A DNA stretch of 57,865 nucleotides from Ferruginibacter sp. (lineage in GTDB: Bacteria > Bacteroidota > Bacteroidia > Chitinophagales > Chitinophagaceae), in assembly GCA_025963635.1 (NCBI GenBank), contig JAOQAK010000048.1, forward strand, positions 1 to 57,865, given 5' to 3'. The notes beneath the pieces are model-generated. The model was not told where the DNA came from. It ran no database searches and worked only from the letters and a program-made list of their open reading frames with translations. A program made the position numbers and the translations under genes. Of the stretch, positions 36,965 through 46,809 are shown piece by piece (position 1 is the stretch's first letter; every line of letters begins with the position of its first letter).

Positions 36965-37930
36965 TCAAAGAAAGATTGCTCGGTAAATAGTAACCAGGCC
37001 GCAAAAGATCACCACTACCCCAACCGCGACAAACATTTTTTTGGTAGGAAGCTTAGCAGTTAGCATTGCAGAAAATGGAGCGGTGATGATTCCCCCGATC
37101 AGTAAGCCGGCTACTACATTCCAATGCTGTATACCAATCGTAAAAATAAATGTGATGGCGCTGGCCACCGTAAGAATACATTTTGCAAAGGTTGAACTGC
37201 CAATTACAAATCGGGGTGTATGGCCGTTTTTGATAAAAGTTCCGGTTACCAGGGGGCCCCAACCACCTCCACCAAAGGAATCAATAAACCCACCGATTAA
37301 ACCGAGTGCAGTGATGTTACTTTTTTTCTTCTGCTGATTGATTTCCCTCTTTTTAAAAGCGTTCTGCAAAATTTTAATCCCAAGGTAAATCGTGTACACT
37401 GCAATAAAAGGCTTGGTTATTTTTGCATACCTTTCACCAACATAACTTAGCAACAAAGCACCGGTGACGGCCCCAATAACTGCAGGGATGGCCAGGGCCT
37501 TCGCGAGTTTTTTATTGATATTACCCAGTTGCCAATGGCTGATTGTACCGGCTGCACTGGTAAATGATTCGGCAGAATGGATACTTGCACTTACTACCGG
37601 TGGCGGCACATTCAATATCAATAAGAGGGAGGTGCAAATAACGCCATAACCCATTCCCATCGAGCCGGCAATCACTTCGGCCCCAAAGCCCACCAGCAAC
37701 ATCCAGTAAAATAAATAATTGTCTTTATTGATAGTAGCCTGTAAATCCAATAATTGCTCAGCAGATAAAAAGAAATAAGTAGAAATGAGCAACACAAACA
37801 ATATGGCGATGGCCACAAAATATTTATTCAATACTTTTCTTCGTGAAGAACTCAGTTCCCCCGACGTTGATACCACTTCTTTTGAATGGGTAATTTCCTG
37901 TATTGTTTCTTCCGGGGTATGCGTAGGCAT
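36965..37930 (-). CDS. TauE/SafE-family sulfite/sulfonate exporter
   Basis: 321 residues with a cytoplasmic N-terminal tail of about 35 and eight or nine membrane helices. The two GGFIDSFGGGGWGPL and MGMGYGVICTSLLL segments are the paired motifs of the TauE (DUF81) family. Members export sulfite or sulfoacetate and protect cells during sulfur metabolism. It is five bases behind the siroheme synthase gene, at the tail of the sulfite-reducing block, so exporting surplus sulfite is a fitting role (inference from context). Confidence 0.9.
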   Translation of the reverse strand: MPTHTPEETIQEITHSKEVVSTSGELSSSRRKVLNKYFVAIAILFVLLISTYFFLSAEQLLDLQATINKDNYLFYWMLLVGFGAEVIAGSMGMGYGVICTSLLLILNVPPPVVSASIHSAESFTSAAGTISHWQLGNINKKLAKALAIPAVIGAVTGALLLSYVGERYAKITKPFIAVYTIYLGIKILQNAFKKREINQQKKKSNITALGLIGGFIDSFGGGGWGPLVTGTFIKNGHTPRFVIGSSTFAKCILTVASAITFIFTIGIQHWNVVAGLLIGGIITAPFSAMLTAKLPTKKMFVAVGVVVIFCGLVTIYRAIFL

Positions 37931-37935
37931 GCTTC

Positions 37936-38568
37936 TTATTCTTGAGAAAGTCTTTTAGTGATTTCGTTTAATTGCTTTACCTTATCGGTAAAATCGCCAC
38001 TCATTTTATTCCGGATCTTCTGCATATTATCCAATAAATCATCTATTTCATCGGGTAATGTTTCAATTAAAACCTCTTTGATGCGCTTGGCGATCGTAGG
38101 CGATTTTCCATTGGTGGAGATTGCGATTTTCAGATTCCCTTTCTGTACAACTGAACCAAGGTAAAAATCACAAAGACCGGGTTTGTCGGCGGCGTTCACC
38201 AGCTTGCCCTTTTCTTTGGCATCCCTGCTCACCTGCTCACTAACGGCTAAATCATTTACTGCTGCAATAATAAGATCCATTCCATCGATGTCTGTTGACT
38301 GGTATGGTCGTTCAATCAATTCAACCTGTTTGTTTTCAGCTACTACTACTTTTATCTCATCACTGATATGGGTTGCCACAATGCGGATATTCGCACCAGG
38401 TGAGTTTTGCAACACCGCCCTTAGTTTTTCCATACCCACATAGCCTCCACCTACAATCAACAGCGACAAATTTTCCAGTTTCAGAAACACCGGGAAAAGA
38501 TGATTGCTGTCCGGTTGTAACGGTGGCGATGGAAAGCTAACGGTATCTGAAATTATTTCGTCACTCAT
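37936..38568 (-). CDS. Precorrin-2 dehydrogenase/sirohydrochlorin ferrochelatase (CysG N-terminal type)
   Basis: Makes siroheme from precorrin-2 by NAD-dependent oxidation and iron insertion, supplying the prosthetic group of CysI. The NAD motif LLIVGGGYVGMEKLRAVL is close to the N-terminus, DLIIAAVNDLAVSEQV and VNAADKPGLCDFYLGSVV follow, and KIAISTNGKSPTIAKRI is the ferrochelatase-dimer segment. At 210 residues it is equivalent to Met8p/SirC. I prefer the ATG at 38568 over a GTG nine bases upstream. A palindrome and a TATCTTCG box precede it, so it probably starts a two-gene transcript with tauE. Confidence 0.93.
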   Translation of the reverse strand: MSDEIISDTVSFPSPPLQPDSNHLFPVFLKLENLSLLIVGGGYVGMEKLRAVLQNSPGANIRIVATHISDEIKVVVAENKQVELIERPYQSTDIDGMDLIIAAVNDLAVSEQVSRDAKEKGKLVNAADKPGLCDFYLGSVVQKGNLKIAISTNGKSPTIAKRIKEVLIETLPDEIDDLLDNMQKIRNKMSGDFTDKVKQLNEITKRLSQE

Positions 38569-38610
38569 ATTGTACACCTGCTGACCTTCCCAACTTTACA
38601 GTAAACTTTA

Positions 38611-38618
38611 CGAAGATA
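38611..38618 (-). promoter_or_regulatory. Promoter-like TATCTTCG before the siroheme synthase gene
   Basis: The same octamer is found in front of tRNA-Cys. It is 43 bases from the ATG and immediately downstream of the palindrome. Confidence 0.45.
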
Positions 38619-38623
38619 TATAT

Positions 38624-38644
38624 TCTCTACTAAATCAGTAGACT
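38624..38644. promoter_or_regulatory. Sulfur-type palindrome, copy 4 (siroheme synthase)
   Basis: TCTACTAAATCAGTAGA is the most symmetric copy, with the wider right arm GTAGACT intact. It lies between cysI and the siroheme gene, upstream of the latter. Confidence 0.65.
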
Positions 38645-38656
38645 ATGTTGGAAATT

Positions 38657-40357
38657 TTAAATGTTATTTTTTATAAATTTTAAACCTTCCAAAGCAATTT
38701 GTTTTTTCCAGGAGTACTCACCAAAAGATTCATCGCCGTTGCGTTCCTTTGTAAAGGAAGCAAACCACTCATCCAGTTCTGAAAGGATCTGGCTTTCTTC
38801 TAAATTTTCTTTGTACAATTTATTCAGTCTTTCCCCTGTATGATCGCCGCCCAAATGAAGATTGTATTTACCCGGTGCCGTGCCAACCAATCCAATCTCT
38901 GCTGCATAAGGCCTGGCGCATCCGTTGGGGCATCCAGTCATTCTCATGACAATATGCTCATTTTCGAGCCCGTGTTTCTGCAATAAGGGTTCCACTTTGC
39001 TCAACAGAGCCGGCATATAGCGCTGTCCTTCAGCAAGCGCAAGCGGGCAGGTAGGTAAGGCTACGCAGGCAATCGAGTTTTTGCGTATCACCGATGCCCC
39101 ATCAGTATGTTCAATTACCCCAAACCGGATCAATATTTTGTTGATAGCGACCTTATCTTTTTCGGCAACATCACTAATGATGATATTCTGGTTGCTGGTA
39201 AAATGGAAGTTTGTTCTTTTCGTTTTGGCAATTTCCAGCAAGGCCGTTTTCAATGCACATTTTTCGTCATCCACTACCCTGCCGTTTTCTACAAAAACCG
39301 TATATTGCCAACGGCCCCGGTCATTTATTCTCCAGCCATAAAGATCACCACGTGTGATAAATTTAACCGGTCTTGCAGGCTCAAATTCAAAACCAGTACG
39401 CTTTTCCACTTCTTTGCGGTATTGATCCACCCCCAGCCTGTCGAGTGTATATTTCAACCTCGCCAGTTTGCGATCGCTCCGGTTGCCAAAATCACGCTGC
39501 ACCGTAAGTATTTCGTAAACAGCCTTTAGAACCTTTTCTTCCGTATCCACAAATCCAATTACGGTTCCTAATCTTGCGTAAGTGTCTGCATTGCCGTGTG
39601 TAGTGGAAAGGCCACCGCCAATCGCGAAATTAAATCCCTTCAGTTCATTGTTTTCGATCACGGCTATCAGGCCGATATCATTGGTAAAAACATCCACATC
39701 ATTGTTGGGTGGAATAGCAATCCCGATCTTGAATTTCCTGGGCATGTAACGGTCCTTGTATAAAGGGTCTTCTTCCGCTTTTTTATCAACCAGTTGTTCT
39801 TCATCGAGCCAGATTTCATAATAAGCTTTTGTTTTCGGCATCAGCAACATGCTGATCTTATTCGCATAAGCAAATACCTTATCGTGTAAGGGCGATTCGG
39901 CCGGGTTGCTGCTGCACGAAACATTCCTGTTGATATCGCCACAGGTAGCAATTGAATCCAGGTGGGCTTCATTGAAAGCCTTGATGGTTGGCTTTATTTT
40001 AGCCTTTATCAGTCCGTGCAACTGGATGGTTTGCCTGGTGGTAATTTTGATAACTCCAGTAGAATTTTCCCCTGCAACATGATGTGCAGCAATCCACTGA
40101 TCGGGCGTTATGAGACCACCGGGTAAGCGTAAACGAATCATAAAAGTGTACAGCCGGTCTAATTTCTTTACAGCTCTTTCCTCTCTCCTGTCGCGGTCGT
40201 CTTGCTGGTACATGCCGTGAAATTTAATCACCGCCTGGTCATCTTCACGGATGGCTCCTGTTATTTCATCCTGCAAACTTTGCCGGATGGTTCCCCTGAG
40301 CGCATCACTTTCTATCTTTACTTTTTCTATTGCTGATAATTTTATTTTTTCTGACAT
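38657..40357 (-). CDS. cysI: Sulfite reductase hemoprotein
   Basis: Reduces sulfite to sulfide with six electrons at a coupled siroheme-[4Fe-4S] centre. The ligand cysteines are in CVALPTCPLALAEG and MTGCPNGCARPY; the N-terminal KFHGMYQQDDRD, VAGENSTGVIKITTRQTIQ and CGDINRNVSC are the siroheme- and sulfite-binding arginine-rich segments of the family. At 566 residues it matches E. coli CysI. It is read in the same direction as cysJ (262 bases upstream) and the rest of the cys block. Siroheme is made by cobA and the CysG-N type gene beside it. Confidence 0.96.
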   Translation of the reverse strand: MSEKIKLSAIEKVKIESDALRGTIRQSLQDEITGAIREDDQAVIKFHGMYQQDDRDRREERAVKKLDRLYTFMIRLRLPGGLITPDQWIAAHHVAGENSTGVIKITTRQTIQLHGLIKAKIKPTIKAFNEAHLDSIATCGDINRNVSCSSNPAESPLHDKVFAYANKISMLLMPKTKAYYEIWLDEEQLVDKKAEEDPLYKDRYMPRKFKIGIAIPPNNDVDVFTNDIGLIAVIENNELKGFNFAIGGGLSTTHGNADTYARLGTVIGFVDTEEKVLKAVYEILTVQRDFGNRSDRKLARLKYTLDRLGVDQYRKEVEKRTGFEFEPARPVKFITRGDLYGWRINDRGRWQYTVFVENGRVVDDEKCALKTALLEIAKTKRTNFHFTSNQNIIISDVAEKDKVAINKILIRFGVIEHTDGASVIRKNSIACVALPTCPLALAEGQRYMPALLSKVEPLLQKHGLENEHIVMRMTGCPNGCARPYAAEIGLVGTAPGKYNLHLGGDHTGERLNKLYKENLEESQILSELDEWFASFTKERNGDESFGEYSWKKQIALEGLKFIKNNI

Positions 40358-40619
40358 GTTATTTTTTTATTGGTCTGTAGAAATGCCCGCTAACAACTCT
40401 TTAGTATGTAAAAATTATGAGAAATTTTCTTATGTACCAGGCGTTTGAATAGCTATGAAGCTGCAGTGGCGTCGCACTCTTTTACATTTTATCTTTATTG
40501 AACTTTAATTATGTTTTGCACTTGGGTTATACTTTCCTGTCCAGCGTTTTTCGTTCACCAATGAATAATCATCCTGTAATCTCAATCGTGGCGTTATTTG
40601 TGGAAAGCCTGGGGTGCAC
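40358..40619 (-). other. Spacer between cysJ and cysI
   Basis: An unusually long gap for this operon. It contains an imperfect palindrome AGTGGCGTCGCACT near 40466, and AT-rich sequence. A 68-codon frame that overlaps the cysJ end has no family features. It may be a degenerate intergenic repeat or hold an extra promoter for cysI; I cannot decide. Confidence 0.35.
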
Positions 40620-42335
40620 TTAATATACATCCTTCTCATAACGTCCTTCTTCTTCCATGTGCTCCAGGTATTTCTTTGCTTCATCGGGCGTTTTATTTCC
40701 CTGCTGCTCAATGATCCTTAGCAATGCGTGTTCAACATCTACGCTCATCGGGTCTTTTTTACCACATACAAAAAAGTATCCGCCACTGTCAATCCATTTG
40801 TATACCTCGGCCGAATGTTTCAGCATCTTATGCTGTACATAAAGCTTTTCTTTCTGGTCTCTTGAGAAGGCAAGATTTACCTTGGTGAGTACCCCTGTTT
40901 CGTACCAATTCTGAATTTCCGTTTGGTATAAGAAATCTGAAACAAAGTGCTGCTCACCAAAAAACAACCAGTTTCTTCCGGTGGCACCCGTTGCATCCCG
41001 CTCGGCTAAAAAGGAACGAAATGCTGCAATACCGGTTCCCGGTCCAACCATAATCATATCCTTGTCAGGTGTGGGTAAGCGAAACCGTTTATTAGGCTGC
41101 ACAAAGAATTTTTGTTGGCAGTCTCCCTGAAGGCGGCTAAGGTAATCGGTACACAATCCAATTTTTGTTTCACCATTTACAGAATACAGATCTTTCACTG
41201 CAACGATGTGTACTTCTCCTTCATGCGCAGCCGGTGACGAAGCGATGGTGTATAATCTTGGCGAGATGGCATTCATTTTCAAAACAACTTCCTCAAACTG
41301 TGCAGCATCCTTTACCGGGTAAATTTTCAAAAGATCCAACAGGTTCATCCTCGTAGCGGGAATTTCCTGTTGTGTAATATCCGCGTATTGCTTTACAAGG
41401 CGTTCAGTTAAATGAATGATATTTATTTTATGCTTCAGCAGGTCGTAAATGGAAAAATCTTCATTTTTAAACTTCACGGTCTTTCCAGCATCTGCACCAC
41501 TTACCTCAATAACCGCTTGTACCATGTCTTCAGGGTTTTCCGGTACAATGCCTATTGAATCGCCACACAGGTACTCCAGTCCTTCTGCAGCAATTTCGAT
41601 ATGCCAGGTTTCTTTTTTTGATCCATGGTCATTCAGGTTTATTTTATTGATCACCGTACCAGTGTAAGTTTGTTTACCCGTCTTTTTAAGTGTCGTAGGC
41701 AAAACGGTGGCAGGCGCAACTTCAATTGGCTGGGCAGTTTTTTTGTTGCTTAAATTTTCCAGCACATTGTTGAACCAACCATTGGCATCCTCATCATATT
41801 CAATATCGCATTTTTGTAAAGGTGCAATGCGGTTGCCACCCAGTTTATTCAGTTGCTCATCTACATCTTCGCCGGTTTTGCAATAGAGGGGATAAGATGT
41901 GTCGCCTAAGGCCAGTACACTATAGTTCAGTTTATCGAGTTTAAACCCGTTCTGGTGAATATGATCGTAAAATTTCTTTGCTGCAATAGGCGGCTCGCCT
42001 TCACCGTGAGTGCTTACCACGGCCAACAGGTATTCTTCCTTTGGCAAATCGGAAAGGCGGTACTGATCCATGCCGATCACCTTTGCATTGATGTGCTTCT
42101 TTTTTGCCTTTGCTGCAAAATCTGTAGCCAGCCTTTTTGAATTGCCTGTTTCAGTGCCATATACAATGGTAATCTTATTTACGCCTGCCGCATTGGTTTG
42201 CTCAGGCTGCGCTGGTGATGTCTTTGCCTGGGTTTGTACCACACCATTTAAATATCCATTCATCCAGATCAATTCCTCCTTCCCTGAGTTATTGATCAGA
42301 TCAAGAAATATTTTAAATTTTGATTCTCCTAACAT
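40620..42335 (-). CDS. cysJ: Sulfite reductase flavoprotein (diflavin reductase)
   Basis: Passes electrons from NADPH through FAD and FMN to CysI. Residues about 52-190 are flavodoxin-like (ITIVYGTETGNSKRLA, STHGEGEPP, LGDTSYPLYC), then a FAD-binding domain with the PRLYTIASSP motif and an NADPH-binding part (MIMVGPGTGIAAFRSFLAER, YFFVCGKKD, the C-terminal aromatic end EKDVY). At 571 residues it is close to E. coli CysJ. The 50-residue N-terminus (ending in AQPEQTN) is a helical and linker extension. It follows cobA by about 80 bases. Confidence 0.95.
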   Translation of the reverse strand: MLGESKFKIFLDLINNSGKEELIWMNGYLNGVVQTQAKTSPAQPEQTNAAGVNKITIVYGTETGNSKRLATDFAAKAKKKHINAKVIGMDQYRLSDLPKEEYLLAVVSTHGEGEPPIAAKKFYDHIHQNGFKLDKLNYSVLALGDTSYPLYCKTGEDVDEQLNKLGGNRIAPLQKCDIEYDEDANGWFNNVLENLSNKKTAQPIEVAPATVLPTTLKKTGKQTYTGTVINKINLNDHGSKKETWHIEIAAEGLEYLCGDSIGIVPENPEDMVQAVIEVSGADAGKTVKFKNEDFSIYDLLKHKINIIHLTERLVKQYADITQQEIPATRMNLLDLLKIYPVKDAAQFEEVVLKMNAISPRLYTIASSPAAHEGEVHIVAVKDLYSVNGETKIGLCTDYLSRLQGDCQQKFFVQPNKRFRLPTPDKDMIMVGPGTGIAAFRSFLAERDATGATGRNWLFFGEQHFVSDFLYQTEIQNWYETGVLTKVNLAFSRDQKEKLYVQHKMLKHSAEVYKWIDSGGYFFVCGKKDPMSVDVEHALLRIIEQQGNKTPDEAKKYLEHMEEEGRYEKDVY

Positions 42336-42416
42336 TTTGCAGTTTTATAGTTTAATGTATTTAATAGTGAGGTCAGGTCCATGGAAACTGGCTCCTTTTG
42401 AATTTTTATCCGAAGG

Positions 42417-43277
42417 TTATACAATTGATTTTGATGCTTTTGTTAACGATGTCTCAATTAATTTTTCAAACTGGATATCTGCAACCGGTTTAAAATATTC
42501 ACCTTCCAAAGCTTCGCTTTTTAGCCATTTAAATCTTTCGTGCAGGGCAACCACCTTCCCTATGATCACTAATGTGGGGGACGCATATACTTTATCCCGG
42601 AGGGTATTTTCATACCCATACAAACTGGCAATATGAACTTTTTGAAAAGGAGTAGTTGCCTGCTCTACTACCGCCAGCAACTTATCTTGACTGATCTTAT
42701 TTTTTACCAGGTTGTTCACTACATCATCAAGCGTTTCTGATGACATGTAAAATACCAGTGTGTCATCAGTTTGCGCCAGTTCTTTCCAGTAAGCTTCTGT
42801 AACCACATCTGACTTGTAAAGTGTTAACAGGCGGACTGCCGTTGAATATCCTCTTGCAGTGAGCGGGATACCTGTGCTGGCAGCAGCCCCCATGGCCGCT
42901 GACACGCCAGGTATTATTTCATAAGGAATATTATTTGACACGAGCGCTTCCAGCTCGTCCAATATATTCGAGAACACAGATGCATCGCCTCCTTTCAACC
43001 GCACCACCAGTTTCCCTTCCTTTGCAAACTGTACCATTAATTCGTTGATGGCTTGTTGCGGTGTACTGAACCCCCTCCGGCATTGCTTACCCACATAGAT
43101 AATTTCTGCATTGCTGCTTACATAAGCTGCCAAAATATCTTTACTCACTAAACGGTCGGTCAATACCACCTCTGCCTGCTGAAGATAGCGGGCAGCCTTT
43201 ACCGTAACCAGTTCCGGATCGCCACAGCCAGCGCCGGCTAGTATAACTTTTCCTTTATTTTGTTTATTTGATGTCAT
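42417..43277 (-). CDS. cobA: Uroporphyrinogen-III C-methyltransferase
   Basis: Uses two SAM to convert uroporphyrinogen III to precorrin-2, the branch point from haem to siroheme. Motifs: GAGCGDPELVTVKAARYLQQA (in parts) at the N-terminus, LTDRLVS, and VRLKGGDASVFSN, with the IIPGVSAAMGAAASTGIPLT SAM region. The ATG at 43277 is chosen over 43331, whose added 18 residues overlap a heptamer repeat. In the cys block it is there to supply siroheme for CysI, with the CysG-N type gene completing the route. Single-domain SUMT, 286 residues with a C-terminal tail of about 40. Confidence 0.95.
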   Translation of the reverse strand: MTSNKQNKGKVILAGAGCGDPELVTVKAARYLQQAEVVLTDRLVSKDILAAYVSSNAEIIYVGKQCRRGFSTPQQAINELMVQFAKEGKLVVRLKGGDASVFSNILDELEALVSNNIPYEIIPGVSAAMGAAASTGIPLTARGYSTAVRLLTLYKSDVVTEAYWKELAQTDDTLVFYMSSETLDDVVNNLVKNKISQDKLLAVVEQATTPFQKVHIASLYGYENTLRDKVYASPTLVIIGKVVALHERFKWLKSEALEGEYFKPVADIQFEKLIETSLTKASKSIV

Positions 43278-43313
43278 TATTATCTCGTCTTTGCAACGTA
43301 AATGGTGTGGGGG

Positions 43314-43402
43314 TGAATGGTCAATGGGCAATGGTCAATCGTCAAAAAACACGTCTGTATCAAACCTTCAACCATCAACTTTCAACCTTCAACCTTCAAC
43401 TT
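43314..43402. repeat. Heptamer-period arrays between cobA and cysK
   Basis: Two arrays with a 7-base period: GAATGGT CAATGGG CAATGGT CAATCGT (from 43315), and CAACCAT CAACTTT CAACCTT CAACCTT (from about 43369). They end just before the cysK stop codon. Confidence 0.75.
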
Positions 43403-43407
43403 CTGCC

Positions 43408-44322
43408 TTATACAAACAGTCCTTCAATCGACAGGTACCTTTCACCGGTATCGTAATTATAAGTTAGCACCTTAGCACCTTCAGGGATTTCAGCCAGTTT
43501 TTTTGCAACTGCTGCAAGTGCGGCCCCGGTTGAAATGCCTGCTAAAATGCCTTCTTCCTTTGCAAGGCGCTGTGTATATAAAAAAGATTCTTCTTTGCTA
43601 ACCTGGATTACACCATCCAAAATTTCCCTGTTCATGATAGAAGGGATAAAACCTGCGCCCAATCCTTGAATCGGATGCGGACCCGGTGTACCGCCGCTTA
43701 GTACCGGCGATAATTCCGGTTCTACTGCAAATACTTTCAGGTTAGGAAAATGTTGTTTTAAAATTTCTGCCACGCCGGTAATATGGCCGCCCGTACCTAC
43801 ACCTGTGATCAGGTAATCCAATCCCTCGGGAAAATCGTTCAGTATTTCCTGGGCGGAAGTTGTTCTGTGTATTTGGGTGTTTGCAGGATTGTCAAATTGC
43901 TGCGGCATCCATGCATGCGGCGTTTGAGCAACCAGTTCACCTGCTTTTTCGATGGCGCCTTTCATGCCTTTTTCCCTGGGAGTAAGTACAAATTCCGCCC
44001 CGTACAAAGCCATTAAACGCCTGCGTTCGATACTCATACTTTCAGGCATCACCAAAATGATTTTGTAACCCTTAACGGCTGCAACCAACGCCAAACCAAT
44101 GCCCGTATTACCGGAAGTAGGTTCAATAATTACGCTGTCTTTGTCTAGCAATCCTTTTTGTTCGGCGTCTTCGATCATAGATAGTGCAATACGATCTTTG
44201 ATACTTGCACCAGGATTTGCTTTTTCAAGTTTAATCCAGACTTCATGTTTGTCGCCGTACAATTTATTGATCCGTACATGGGGCGTGTTGCCGATTGTTG
44301 CTAAGATGTTGTTTGCTTTCAT
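43408..44322 (-). CDS. cysK: Cysteine synthase A (O-acetylserine sulfhydrylase)
   Basis: Makes cysteine from O-acetylserine and sulfide with PLP. The PLP lysine is K42 in [11 protein letters not shown], the substrate loop is [11 protein letters not shown], the phosphate-binding loop [13 protein letters not shown], and [13 protein letters not shown] is near the end. 304 residues, no CBS domains, in contrast to the beta-synthase elsewhere in the window. It is preceded by cysE on the same strand and fits the cysE-cysK order of the pathway, possibly as the bi-enzyme cysteine synthase complex. Confidence 0.96.
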   Translation of the reverse strand: MKANNILATIGNTPHVRINKLYGDKHEVWIKLEKANPGASIKDRIALSMIEDAEQKGLLDKDSVIIEPTSGNTGIGLALVAAVKGYKIILVMPESMSIERRRLMALYGAEFVLTPREKGMKGAIEKAGELVAQTPHAWMPQQFDNPANTQIHRTTSAQEILNDFPEGLDYLITGVGTGGHITGVAEILKQHFPNLKVFAVEPELSPVLSGGTPGPHPIQGLGAGFIPSIMNREILDGVIQVSKEESFLYTQRLAKEEGILAGISTGAALAAVAKKLAEIPEGAKVLTYNYDTGERYLSIEGLFV

Positions 44323-44340
44323 TTTGGTGTTTTTAAAACC

Positions 44341-44397
44341 TCACCCCAGCCTCCCGAAACGATCGGGACAGGCTCTCTCCAAAAGAGAGGGGAGCTT
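44341..44397. repeat. Palindromic intergenic element between cysE and cysK
   Basis: Two hairpins side by side: CCCGAAACGATCGGG (44353-44367) and CTCTCTCCAAAAGAGAG (44374-44390), flanked by CACCCC and GGGGAG. A weaker heptamer-like run (ATTGCCCATTGCCTG) follows near 44476. This looks like a REP-type element without a nearby transposase. Confidence 0.6.
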
Positions 44398-44604
44398 GAC
44401 CCTGTTGCCTGGAAGACCTTTTTGGTTTGGTGTAGTGTATTGTTTTTTTTGTTTTTACTTTTTGACGCTTTACTAATTGCCCATTGCCTGTTTGCCTATC
44501 GGCTTTCCTTTGTTGCCCACTGGTATTTAGTACAAGAGGGCGATGCAAGAATGATGCTATGAAAACTGATGCCTGGACCAACTTGCATTAAAATGCTTTT
44601 CTCA

Positions 44605-45438
44605 TTATATCACGAAATTCAGTACATCGGCCAAAGGGTTTTTATCACGTATACTTATTTCACTTTTATGGTAGACGATCGAATTGGGCAACACGCTGTT
44701 GGTTAGCCATACGTTACCGCCAATCACACTATCGTGCCCGATTACCGTTTCGCCGCCGAGGATGGTTGCCCCGGAATAAATGATCACGTTGTCTTCGATG
44801 GTGGGATGCCTTTTTGTATTCGCCACCACCTTGCTTACGCTTAATGCGCCGAGGGTAACGCCCTGGTATATTTTTACTTTGTCGCCAATAAGGGTGGTTT
44901 CTCCAATTACTATACCTGTACCATGATCTATAAAGAATGATCTGCCAATTTCAGCGCCGGGATGAATATCGATACCGGTTTTACTATGTGCCAGTTCAGC
45001 AAAAACGCGTGGCAATATTTTTACGCCCTGGCTCCACAACTGGTGCGAAAACCTGTACACAGCCGTCGCATAAAAACCTGGGTAAGCCATCAAAACTTCC
45101 TCGATGGATTCAGCAGCGGGGTCAAACTTTAAAATTTCTTCTGCATCTTTTTGCAGTGCATTATAAATATCCGGCAACTCATAAAAAAAATTATTGGCGA
45201 TCTCCTGTGTTCTTTCTTCATCTGCTACCACATCATAGATCAGCGTAGACAAATGGCATTTATAAGATTCAAATTCTTTCGTAAGCTCAAATTCGGAACG
45301 TTTTTTTTGCTTCCCGGGAATGAACAAAAATTCAAAAAATCCGTCCATGAACTCACGGGCCAATTCCTTGTCGGGGAAAGACGAATTCGCCTGCTGGTGC
45401 TGCTTGTGTAGGGATTTTATGAAATTGTTGATGTTCAA
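44605..45438 (-). CDS. cysE: Serine O-acetyltransferase
   Basis: Acetylates serine with acetyl-CoA, the committed step of cysteine synthesis. The N-terminal helical half (about 1-150) precedes a left-handed beta-helix with hexapeptide repeats: GIDIHPGAEIGRSFFIDHGTG in parts, VVIGETTLIGDKVKIYQGVTLGA, NVIIYSGATILGGETVIG. The HPG and DHGTG residues are catalytic in the family. 277 residues, similar to EpsC/CysE of Bacteroidota. It is transcribed with cysN ahead and cysK behind. Confidence 0.95.
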   Translation of the reverse strand: MNINNFIKSLHKQHQQANSSFPDKELAREFMDGFFEFLFIPGKQKKRSEFELTKEFESYKCHLSTLIYDVVADEERTQEIANNFFYELPDIYNALQKDAEEILKFDPAAESIEEVLMAYPGFYATAVYRFSHQLWSQGVKILPRVFAELAHSKTGIDIHPGAEIGRSFFIDHGTGIVIGETTLIGDKVKIYQGVTLGALSVSKVVANTKRHPTIEDNVIIYSGATILGGETVIGHDSVIGGNVWLTNSVLPNSIVYHKSEISIRDKNPLADVLNFVI

Positions 45439-45492
45439 AATGAAATTTTGTTGGTGGTTGTTTGTGCGGTAGAGCCACGATGCATCGTGGCT

Positions 45493-46737
45493 CTACGTTT
45501 GTATCATACATGCGCCTACCGTTACGTTGCTTGTTTCATCAATTAAAATAGCGCCGCCGTTTACCCGCAATTTTTTATAGGAATCGAATGGCACCGGTGA
45601 TGCTGTTTTTATTTTTACTTTGATGATATCATTTAATTGCGCCTGTTCGGGAGCCGGTTCTTTCAGCAAAGAGTTTACATCGAGCTTGTATTCAATTTCT
45701 TTCACCACTGCTTTTACTACCCGGCTGTTGATCTGTAATAAATACCTATTGCCGGTTTTCAGGGGTTTGTTACCCATCCAGCAAATGAGTACATCCAATT
45801 CATTTTCAACTGAAGGAAGATTATCAGTTTTTACAATTACGTCTCCCCTGCTTACATCAATATCATCTTTCAAATGCAATACAACGCTTTGCGGGGCAAA
45901 AGCTTCTTCTACCTGCTTTCCGCCGATTTCTATGGCGTCGATAGTGCTTTCAAGGCCGGAGGGCTGTATAGTAATGGCATCGCCTTTTTTATAAATGCCG
46001 CTGATCACTTTGCCGGCATAGCCACGGTAATCATGCAAATCTTCCGTTTGTGGGCGAATTACATATTGCACCGGAAATCTTGCATCGGTATAATTGATAT
46101 CATTGGCCACTTCTACATTTTCTAAAATATGCAGCAGCGAATCGCCTTCGTACCATGGAAAATTGGGTGACTTTTCTACGATATTATCACCATTGATGGC
46201 GCTGATGGGAATGTAATGAATATCCTTTAGACCAAGGGTTGCGGCAACCGCCGAGTAGTCGATCACGATATTATTGTATACATCCTCCGCATTGTTCACC
46301 AGGTCCATTTTATTTATGGCCACCACCACATGCGGCATATTTAACAGCGATGCAATAATGGAATGTCGCCTTGTTTGTTCTGAAACGCCATTGCGTGCAT
46401 CCACCAGAATAATGATCAGGTCTGAGTTAGAGGCGCCGGTAACCATGTTGCGGGTATACTGGGTATGACCCGGTGCATCAGCAATAATGAATTTGCGATT
46501 AGGCGTACTGAAATATTTATACGCAACATCAATGGTAATGCCCTGCTCTCTTTCGGCCCGTAACCCATCTGTTAGTAAAGCCAAGTCAATTTCGCCGTCT
46601 TCCTTATTCCTGCTTTGCTTTTCAATGGCTTCCAGCTGATCGATCATGATCGATTTGCTATCATATAATAAACGGCCGATCAGGGTACTTTTGCCATCAT
46701 CAACACTTCCTGCAGTTATAAATCTTAGAATATCCAT
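45493..46737 (-). CDS. cysN: Sulfate adenylyltransferase subunit 1 (GTPase)
   Basis: GTP-driven partner of CysD in making APS from sulfate and ATP. The G1 motif is GSVDDGKS at 10-17, G3 is DAPGH at 87-91, and G4 is NKMD at 142-145, followed by EF-Tu-like domains II and III. At 414 residues it ends after domain III, so no APS kinase (CysC) is fused. This matters because no separate cysC is seen in the block and CysH appears to be of the APS-using type. It follows cysD by about 70 bases. Confidence 0.96.
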   Translation of the reverse strand: MDILRFITAGSVDDGKSTLIGRLLYDSKSIMIDQLEAIEKQSRNKEDGEIDLALLTDGLRAEREQGITIDVAYKYFSTPNRKFIIADAPGHTQYTRNMVTGASNSDLIIILVDARNGVSEQTRRHSIIASLLNMPHVVVAINKMDLVNNAEDVYNNIVIDYSAVAATLGLKDIHYIPISAINGDNIVEKSPNFPWYEGDSLLHILENVEVANDINYTDARFPVQYVIRPQTEDLHDYRGYAGKVISGIYKKGDAITIQPSGLESTIDAIEIGGKQVEEAFAPQSVVLHLKDDIDVSRGDVIVKTDNLPSVENELDVLICWMGNKPLKTGNRYLLQINSRVVKAVVKEIEYKLDVNSLLKEPAPEQAQLNDIIKVKIKTASPVPFDSYKKLRVNGGAILIDETSNVTVGACMIQT

Positions 46738-46809
46738 TCGGAATTAAAAATTAAAAATTAAAAATTTTATGAGGCTGTGACGTTTTCAACTTTGGTTGAC
46801 CAGGTTGAT

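Noticed and set aside
40505..40711. Small minus-strand gene after cysJ
   Set aside because: It overlaps the cysJ end in another frame, and the non-overlapping part has no recognisable sequence.
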